Shown here piece by piece: positions 1 through 5,652 of a stretch of DNA of 5,652 nucleotides. The position numbers and the translations under genes are program-made. The stretch's first letter is position 1. Every line of letters begins with the position of its first letter. The notes under the pieces were generated by a model. The model made no database searches. It was not told the DNA's origin and saw nothing but the letters and a program-made list of their open reading frames with translations. The stretch is from the NCBI GenBank assembly GCA_017861475.1, contig JAGFXV010000118.1, forward strand, positions 1 to 5,652, written 5' to 3'. This DNA is from Bacillota bacterium (lineage in GTDB: Bacteria; Bacillota; Syntrophomonadia; Syntrophomonadales; Syntrophomonadaceae).

Positions 1-1
1 C

Positions 2-3000
2 GTAGGCGATGCCAACGCAGCAGATGTAATGCATACCATCAAAGATCTTACTCTGCACCACCCTCATTTACAATTTTTGCTTCCACCCGAAGCCAGTGGA
101 CGAGGTATGAGTATACGGTCGCTACTGCAAATAGCCAGAAAAATGGAAGTGGATCTGCTGATTTTTGATCCGCATATGGGAACCATGGAAGGACCGGGTA
201 TAAATATCGAATGGTTGGAAGGCCTGCTGACTCCTATCCAAGGTCAGTATGATCTGGTTGTCAGCAGTCTGGGACGACACAGTGGGATAAGCAGCATCGC
301 GGCTATGCTGGTCACTCCGATTTTAGAAACTTTTTATGGCAGCAGATTTCATGAACCGCTGGGTGGAATTTATGCAATTGCCCATGATTTTGTGGAAGAG
401 CTGGCTACGGAAGCTAAATTCTGGACTGATAGTATAGACGGTTCCGGTTTGGACTTCTGGCTGATTACACGTGCACTGTGTTGGAATAAAGAAATTTGTG
501 AATTGGATATGGGTGCACGTCCCCAATTCTGCAATTTGGAACGAAACAGCGTGGAATTTAATGAAATGATACGAGCCATATTTGACTGTTTGTGCCGTGA
601 CAATGCACTTTGGCAGCAGGAACGTCTGATCACCAAAGTGGTAGATATTCTAAACCACAATAAAACCCATCAGTTCGGATCAGCAGAGCTTGATCCGGCA
701 GATATACGTATAGAACTAAAAAAATACTTTCAAAAGTCAGCGGATACGATTAAATCATCCTTGTCGGAAGAGAATTATCAGCAACTGCTTGAATTTATAG
801 CTGGATCTAAAGAATATCAATTGAGTGATGCTGAATGGGTAAGTGGCATTTATAAACTGTATATCAATTATGCCTTCGGTGAAGAAAATCTTCAAAATGA
901 CATGATAAATGCGGCCACTGCATTATTCAATGCCAAAATAGCTGCCTGCGCTTTGGAAATGAATACATTCAACCAAAATCTCATCGCAATGGATATATCG
1001 CCCCGAGAAAATTTTCTGCAGTTTAAACTGGAGTCAGTCCGTAACCAATTAATCAAAGAGTTCGGGGGGAAGAGGGCGGCACTCAGCAATCAGTGGATGG
1101 GTAGATCAGAACAAACCGCTCCTCCGCTGGTTCCTTTTGGGTACATGGAATACATTCCCGGACGTCCAATCGTTGTGCCAAAAAAGATATCCGGCAAAGA
1201 TAAACATATCGTCAATACGGATGAACTTTTTAAACAGCTGCGTAAACGCTATGAGGATCGTTTTAACAATTTTCTTGCGACCGGACTCGCTTTGCCGGCG
1301 CAGGCTAAATCAGACCAAATAATAGCCGCCACAGAAAGATTTATGGTTGATGCAGAAAAAGTGGTGGATGAGTTGTTCCCGGGTGATTTAAGTGAACCAG
1401 CGGGGCTGGAGCAGTTTGTGTCAGGATTGTTTAAAATGGTGCCCCATCAACAGATGTTTACGGTCAAAGCTGATCTTTTAAAGGAAATGCTGATCAGGTT
1501 CCCACCGGTTAATTTGATGATCCCCCTTGGATTTTATAGCCCTGCTGATCTATTGGGGAAAATTGACCCGCGCGATGCATTTACCTATGCAAATCTGGTT
1601 GAAAGCTGGAGCTACAATGATCGTGACATTTTGTGGCTAACTGAACAGCTTAAACCGGAAAGCTTCGCCTGGACAGATATTAAACCATTGATTGTAGATA
1701 GCTCATTGCCGGAAGGGTTATGGACGCATACCAAGATATCAAATCTGAATCGCATTACTGCCCGTATTACAATTAAGGCCATGGAGAAGGGCAAAGGAGG
1801 CAGATTTCCGAAACTGCGTTATTTTACCTCCATTATTCGCCGCATATGTTTAGCGGAGCATTACTCCCGTTTGTTTCAGCAAAATGTCAAAGAACGAAAA
1901 AATGTTGGTGGGAAAGTTCGCAATTCAATGATTGCCATGGAAAAAGGAGATTGCTTTTCAGCTCAGAGAATCTTTGAAAACAGTAATCACCGCGCTCTGA
2001 CAGACAAAATACGGATAATGGCTAAGCTTTTAGAACAACAGGGCCAAAATCATTATGGCCAGATTCTCAGATTGATGGCGGATGGATATGGATTGAGTCA
2101 GGTTCTGGAGAACGGAACATTTTTGACTTGCACGGTATGGAGTTGGGCCAGTTATAGTTTTAAAGGCGGTTTAAACATACCTACTCCTTTAACCACCAGT
2201 ATCGAAGGACGGTGGTTTAACCATGAATTTCTGGAATTGTTATACCGTGAACTTGGTTACGATGAAGCTGAAATAATGCAGACTGTTTTTCGTTATATTC
2301 AGGCTGGTAAAAGCGGACACAGTCTACTTGATGCCCTGCTTCCTGCCCGTCCCAAAGATGTCCAGGTGATCGTGCAGGAAACCACCAATGAGCCGAGTAA
2401 AACCCTGCAGCGTTATGAGGGCAATCCCTTGCTGGAGCCCATCAAGGAACATGCCTGGGAAAACAAATATGTATTGAATCCGGGCGCGATCCGCATCAAA
2501 GATAAAGTCTATCTTTTCTACCGGGCTGTGGGTGACGATAACGTTTCACACATCGGACTTGCCATAACCGATGGTTACAGGGTGCTGGAAAGGCTGGATC
2601 AACCGATTTTCTCGCCGGCAATACCGGAAGAGAAGATGGGCTGTGAAGATCCACGTCTGATTCTTATTGCAGATCGTATCTGGATGCTCTATACGGCTTA
2701 TGACGGGAATATTGCCCAGATCGCCGCCGCTTCGATTGGACTGCAGGATTTTCAGGAGCGCAGGTTTACCGGCTGGAAACGGGAAGGGTTGGCTTTTAAA
2801 AATATCTGGGACAAAGATGCGATCCTGTTTCCTGAAAAGATCAAGGGCAAATATATTCTCTACCATCGCATTGAACCAAGTATGTGGATAACATATATGA
2901 AAGACCTGGTTTTCCCAAGCCGGGAGAAACATGCCATAATTATCGGGCCTCGTCCGGGCAGGATGTGGGATTCGCTGAAAATAGGGGCAGGTGCCCAACC

Positions 3001-3340
3001 AATTAAGACACGCTATGGATGGCTGTTGATCTACCATGGCGTTGATCACAATTATGTTTATCGTTTGGGGGTCATTCTGGTCGATCTGGAAAATCCCCAG
3101 AGAGTCATCTATCGTTCTCCCAATCCCGTTTTGGAACCAATTGAGGATTATGAGTTGGGTTTATCCGGTGCATGGGTGCCCAATGTAGTCTTTACTTGCG
3201 GGGCGGTAGCCAGTTCAGATAAAGAAATCCTGGAAGACGATGATGAAATCCTGGTTTACTACGGGGCGGCTGACACCAGTATCGGTATGGCCAGTGCCAC
3301 CTTGGCCGAGTTGATTCCGGAAAAGTTTCGCATTGGATAA
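2..3340 (+). CDS. GT81-like glycosyltransferase / unknown region / GH130 fusion protein (5' end cut by window)
   Basis: The frame is open to the left edge, so the true start lies upstream. The codons before the first ATG (base 29) already read VGDANAADV, like the nucleotide-binding strand of GT-A transferases. Residues are numbered from that ATG. Residues 1-320 resemble glucosylglycerate / glucosyl-3-phosphoglycerate synthases: GRG (24-26) followed by a helix, DPH (47-49) at the DxD position, PLGG (110-113), a GLDFWL strand (140-145), and a helical tail ending near 310. Residues 320-790 match no family I recognise; notable patches are VPFGYMEYIPGRP (368-380), FPKLRYF (593-599) and WSWASYSFKGG (704-714). 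Residues 795-1100 form a GH130 five-bladed propeller module: NPG near the start, EDPR (873-876, D874 the expected general acid), KDAILFPEK (929-937), YHR (945-947), IYHGVDH (1001-1007), VPNVVFTCG from 1050 and YYGAADT (1077-1083). GH130 enzymes phosphorolyse or hydrolyse beta-mannosides, but the substrate cannot be read here. No signal peptide or membrane segment is visible in the part present. The GH130 call is firm; the N-terminal family is probable; the overall function is unknown. Confidence 0.85.
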   Translation, partial: VGDANAADVMHTIKDLTLHHPHLQFLLPPEASGRGMSIRSLLQIARKMEVDLLIFDPHMGTMEGPGINIEWLEGLLTPIQGQYDLVVSSLGRHSGISSIAAMLVTPILETFYGSRFHEPLGGIYAIAHDFVEELATEAKFWTDSIDGSGLDFWLITRALCWNKEICELDMGARPQFCNLERNSVEFNEMIRAIFDCLCRDNALWQQERLITKVVDILNHNKTHQFGSAELDPADIRIELKKYFQKSADTIKSSLSEENYQQLLEFIAGSKEYQLSDAEWVSGIYKLYINYAFGEENLQNDMINAATALFNAKIAACALEMNTFNQNLIAMDISPRENFLQFKLESVRNQLIKEFGGKRAALSNQWMGRSEQTAPPLVPFGYMEYIPGRPIVVPKKISGKDKHIVNTDELFKQLRKRYEDRFNNFLATGLALPAQAKSDQIIAATERFMVDAEKVVDELFPGDLSEPAGLEQFVSGLFKMVPHQQMFTVKADLLKEMLIRFPPVNLMIPLGFYSPADLLGKIDPRDAFTYANLVESWSYNDRDILWLTEQLKPESFAWTDIKPLIVDSSLPEGLWTHTKISNLNRITARITIKAMEKGKGGRFPKLRYFTSIIRRICLAEHYSRLFQQNVKERKNVGGKVRNSMIAMEKGDCFSAQRIFENSNHRALTDKIRIMAKLLEQQGQNHYGQILRLMADGYGLSQVLENGTFLTCTVWSWASYSFKGGLNIPTPLTTSIEGRWFNHEFLELLYRELGYDEAEIMQTVFRYIQAGKSGHSLLDALLPARPKDVQVIVQETTNEPSKTLQRYEGNPLLEPIKEHAWENKYVLNPGAIRIKDKVYLFYRAVGDDNVSHIGLAITDGYRVLERLDQPIFSPAIPEEKMGCEDPRLILIADRIWMLYTAYDGNIAQIAAASIGLQDFQERRFTGWKREGLAFKNIWDKDAILFPEKIKGKYILYHRIEPSMWITYMKDLVFPSREKHAIIIGPRPGRMWDSLKIGAGAQPIKTRYGWLLIYHGVDHNYVYRLGVILVDLENPQRVIYRSPNPVLEPIEDYELGLSGAWVPNVVFTCGAVASSDKEILEDDDEILVYYGAADTSIGMASATLAELIPEKFRIG

Positions 3341-3395
3341 CTTCGCTTCACGCCGGACGCCATTTCGTGTTAATATGAACAGCAATAGAGCGAAG
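3341..3395 (+). repeat. Imperfectly spaced inverted repeat in the gap upstream of topB
   Basis: CTTCGCT (3341-3347) and AGCGAAG (3389-3395) are a perfect 7-bp inverted repeat with a 41-base interior, placed between the stop of the GH130 fusion gene and the topB ribosome binding site. A shorter CACG/CGTG pair (3349-3352, 3365-3368) lies inside. No T-run follows, so it is not a rho-independent terminator. It could fold in the mRNA leader just upstream of the GAGG, but chance is a serious alternative for a 7-bp stem. Confidence 0.3.
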
Positions 3396-3399
3396 AGAT

Positions 3400-3403
3400 G
3401 AGG
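3400..3403 (+). promoter_or_regulatory. Ribosome binding site of topB
   Basis: GAGG lies 8 bases before the GTG at 3412, which is good Shine-Dalgarno spacing and decides this non-ATG start. An in-frame TGA at 3376-3378 and the absence of any in-frame ATG between it and 3412 rule out an upstream ATG start. The protein from GTG begins with the family's usual N-terminus (AEKPS at residues 7-11). Confidence 0.8.
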
Positions 3404-3411
3404 CGATTCCA

Positions 3412-5487
3412 GTGAAATCTTTGGTACTGGCTGAAAAGCCCAGCGTAGCCCGGGAAATAGCCCGGGTCCTTAAATGCAGCAATAAACAAAAAGGCTATAT
3501 CGAAGGCAGCCACTATGTAGTGACCTGGGCGCTCGGGCATCTGGTCACGCTGGCTGAACCGGATGATTATGACGTCAAATATAAACAATGGCGGCTGGAG
3601 GATCTGCCCATGCTGCCGGAAAAAATGAAGTTGAAAGTGATTAAACAGACCTCGCATCAATATCAGGTGGTTAAAAACCTGATGAACCGGGGCGACATAA
3701 GCGATCTGGTAATAGCTACAGATGCCGGACGGGAGGGCGAGCTGGTAGCTCGCTGGATCATGGAACAGGCCAGGTGGAAAAAACCCTTTAAGCGTTTATG
3801 GATTTCTTCCCAGACAGATGCTGCGATCATGGACGGCTTTCGGCAACTCAAACCGGGGCGGGACTATGATAATCTTTATGCCGCCGCCGTTTGCCGGGCA
3901 GAGGCGGACTGGCTCATCGGATTGAATGTGACCCGGGCCTTATCCTGCAAATATAATGCTCAGCTTACAGCCGGCAGAGTGCAGACCCCCACACTGGCCA
4001 TGATTGTGCAGAGAGAGAATGAAATCAAAAATTTTCAGCCGGTTGATTATTGGACCATTCGAGCAGATTTTGGTGATTACTATGGTGATTGGCGGGATAA
4101 CAAGAATCAGGGACGCATATTTGATGTTGTTCGTGCTGAAGCCATCGTAAATAAAATCAAAGATAAAAACGGGATTATTCAGGACATTAAAAAGGAATTA
4201 AAATCTGATCCTCCTCCCCTGGCATATGATTTAACTGAATTACAAAGGGACGGCAACCGCCGGATGGGCTGGTCTGCCCAGAAGACTTTGTCAATTTTGC
4301 AGAGTTTATATGAAGTACATAAGGTGGTAACCTATCCCCGCACCGACAGCCGCTACATAACCAGAGATATTGTACCGACGCTGCCGACGCGACTGCAGGC
4401 CATGCAAACCGGTCCTTATATAGAATACATAAGGCCGCTGCTGAGTCAAAAAATTCAACCCGGCAAACGCTTTGTGGACGACAGCAAAGTCACAGATCAT
4501 CATGCCATTATCCCGACGGAACAACGTCTGAATCTGACCGCATTAAGTGTGGACGAAAAGAAACTGTATGATTTGATTGCCCGACGTTTTCTGGCTGTGC
4601 TTTATCCGCCTTATTGTTATGAACAAACTACTATTAAGACTGTAGTTGAAGGGGAGTCATTCGTATCCCGCGGCAAGGTCGTCAAAGATGCAGGCTGGCG
4701 CACGCTAAACAGTCATACGCAGGAAAAAGAAGATGCCAAAGAAGAAAATTTGCCCGAGCAGATACTGAAAGAACAACGTCAGGGCGACCACAAAAAAGTG
4801 GAGAATTGCCGCTTGAACAAGGCCAAGACCAAGCCCCCCGCGCGCTACTCGGAGGCAACTTTGCTGACCGCCATGGAAAGTCCCGGAAAATACATCGAGG
4901 ATGAGGAACTGCGTGAAGTGATGAAAGGCAGCGGACTGGGAACTCCCGCAACCAGGGCAGAGATCATCGAAAAGTTATTTAATACATTTTATATTGAAAG
5001 ACAAGGGAAGGAAATTATTCCCACCGCTAAAGGAATCCAGTTAATAGAATTGGCTCCGCCCTCTTTACGGTCTCCGGAACTGACTGCCCAATGGGAACAA
5101 CAATTGACGGACATATCCCGAGGTAAGAGCAGTAAGGGCAAAATGATTGCCTCCATACGGGATGATGCCGGAGAGATGGTGAAAAAAGTTGTGCAGTCCA
5201 GTACGGAATACAAGCCCGCCAATGTCAGTAAAAGCAAATGTCCGTTATGCGGTCAAAATATGCTGCTGGTCAACACTCGGCAAGGTAAAATGCTGGTCTG
5301 TCAGGATCGCAACTGTGGACATCGCCAGCCTGAGAAACAACCGGATACGGATATTTTCAGCAGAAACAAAAATAAAGAACGAGTAAATCCACGGTTAATG
5401 GCCCAATACAGTGACAAGCAAGATTTGGGTCAAAGTCTGGGCGAAAAACTCAAAGAAGCACTGCAAAATAAAGAGAAAAATAAATAA
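3412..5487 (+). CDS. topB: DNA topoisomerase III (type IA)
   Basis: This is a type IA topoisomerase of 691 residues. It cuts one DNA strand through a 5'-phosphotyrosine link, relaxes negative supercoils and decatenates replication or recombination intermediates in the cytoplasm, using Mg2+. The TOPRIM domain shows AEKPS (7-11, with the conserved Glu8) and DAGREGE (104-110), the form usual in Gram-positive TopB. The catalytic tyrosine is Y308 in TYPRTDS. A conserved KTKPPARYSEATLL block follows, then GLGTPATRAEIIEKL and SPELTAQWE, all typical of the family. A C4 zinc ribbon lies at the C-terminus (C610, C613, C630, C635), followed by a Lys-rich tail that probably aids DNA binding. The length is close to that of Bacillus TopB (about 730 as I remember it), and the shortfall fits a single zinc ribbon. 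The GTG start is supported by GAGG 8 bases upstream and an in-frame stop further up. The gene is 71 bp downstream of the GH130 fusion gene with no terminator between, and is followed by its own terminator. No frameshift or missing key residue was seen. Confidence 0.97.
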   Translation: MKSLVLAEKPSVAREIARVLKCSNKQKGYIEGSHYVVTWALGHLVTLAEPDDYDVKYKQWRLEDLPMLPEKMKLKVIKQTSHQYQVVKNLMNRGDISDLVIATDAGREGELVARWIMEQARWKKPFKRLWISSQTDAAIMDGFRQLKPGRDYDNLYAAAVCRAEADWLIGLNVTRALSCKYNAQLTAGRVQTPTLAMIVQRENEIKNFQPVDYWTIRADFGDYYGDWRDNKNQGRIFDVVRAEAIVNKIKDKNGIIQDIKKELKSDPPPLAYDLTELQRDGNRRMGWSAQKTLSILQSLYEVHKVVTYPRTDSRYITRDIVPTLPTRLQAMQTGPYIEYIRPLLSQKIQPGKRFVDDSKVTDHHAIIPTEQRLNLTALSVDEKKLYDLIARRFLAVLYPPYCYEQTTIKTVVEGESFVSRGKVVKDAGWRTLNSHTQEKEDAKEENLPEQILKEQRQGDHKKVENCRLNKAKTKPPARYSEATLLTAMESPGKYIEDEELREVMKGSGLGTPATRAEIIEKLFNTFYIERQGKEIIPTAKGIQLIELAPPSLRSPELTAQWEQQLTDISRGKSSKGKMIASIRDDAGEMVKKVVQSSTEYKPANVSKSKCPLCGQNMLLVNTRQGKMLVCQDRNCGHRQPEKQPDTDIFSRNKNKERVNPRLMAQYSDKQDLGQSLGEKLKEALQNKEKNK

Positions 5488-5517
5488 AAAACCAAAAAGT
5501 TAATTATATTTGTATAA

Positions 5518-5552
5518 AAGGAGTCGTTATTCAGCGGCTCCTTGTTTATATT
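5518..5552 (+). terminator. Rho-independent terminator after topB
   Basis: AAGGAGTCG (5518-5526) pairs with CGGCTCCTT (5535-5543) to form a 9-bp stem with one U.G wobble and an 8-base loop. A T-rich stretch, TTGTTTATATT, begins at 5542. It lies 30 bases past the topB stop, so it most likely ends the topB transcript. The T-run is interrupted by G and A, so termination may be incomplete. Confidence 0.8.
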
Positions 5553-5652
5553 GCAAATAAATAGAGCAATATCACGGAATTCTATGAATAAATAATGCAG
5601 GAAAGCAACTGCCAAATGAAGAAAAAATAAAATACTAAAAAGTTCGGCTTAA

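Noticed and set aside
29..31. The first ATG as the true start of the large gene
   Set aside because: The frame continues without a stop to the window edge and the upstream codons fit the transferase fold. No good ribosome binding site precedes the ATG, and the N-terminal nucleotide-binding part of the fold would be missing.
2546..3049. A 167-codon open frame on the minus strand, antisense to the GH130 module
   Set aside because: The protein has no recognisable motif and lies wholly opposite a strongly conserved coding region. Its openness follows from the codon use of the + strand gene.
3224..3254. Direct repeat GAAATCCTGG at 3224-3233 and 3245-3254
   Set aside because: It lies in codons for an acidic surface loop (KEILEDDDEIL) of the GH130 module. 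It is short, has only two copies and is explained by similar amino acids.
3311..3376. Promoter for topB in or near the gap (TTGATT at 3311, TAATAT at 3371)
   Set aside because: The two elements are far too distant to pair, and neither has a partner at 16-18 bases. No promoter is supported.
5491..5644. Near-identical ACCAAAAAGTT (5491-5501) and ACTAAAAAGTT (5634-5644)
   Set aside because: 10 of 11 bases match, but the sequence is A-rich and non-coding, where such matches are expected by chance. No target duplication or inverted ends were found.
5553..5652. Possible leader, promoter or small gene after the terminator, including ATG at 5616
   Set aside because: The ATG opens only four codons (MKKK). 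No -35/-10 pair with sensible spacing was found, and the ATTGC/GCAAT pair (5550-5554, 5566-5570) is only 5 bp. The stretch ends at the window edge without a supported feature.

Overview
The window holds two complete-looking or nearly complete protein genes on the + strand and very little else. The left edge cuts into a very large gene (reading frame open from base 2 to a TAA at 3340). A 71-base gap follows, then a full-length type IA DNA topoisomerase III gene, topB (3412-5487, GTG start). A rho-independent terminator sits at 5518-5552, and the last 100 bases are A+T-rich with no convincing gene.

The TopB protein is of the Gram-positive (Bacillus/Clostridia) type: AEKPS at the N-terminus, DAGREGE in the TOPRIM domain and a C-terminal C4 zinc ribbon. 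Together with the GTG start, the GAGG ribosome binding site and the intermediate G+C content, this suggests a Firmicute, possibly an anaerobic clostridial lineage. That placement is inference. No rRNA or other strong phylogenetic marker is present.

The large protein is the interesting part. As visible it runs for at least 1,112 residues and has three parts. The first is an N-terminal region resembling glucosylglycerate / glucosyl-3-phosphoglycerate synthases (GT81-like, GT-A fold). The second is about 470 residues that I cannot assign to any family. The third is a C-terminal GH130 module (beta-mannoside phosphorylase/hydrolase family) with its signature motifs intact. In the glycosyltransferase part, the positions expected to bind metal and act in catalysis (DxD, the GGE acid, a C-terminal His) appear replaced, so it may be a non-catalytic or altered transferase fused to an intact GH130 enzyme.

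Nothing links the two genes functionally. They are co-directional and 71 bp apart with no terminator between them, so read-through is possible, but topB is a housekeeping genome-maintenance gene and the first gene is carbohydrate-related. No mobile element, CRISPR array, tRNA or rRNA was seen.
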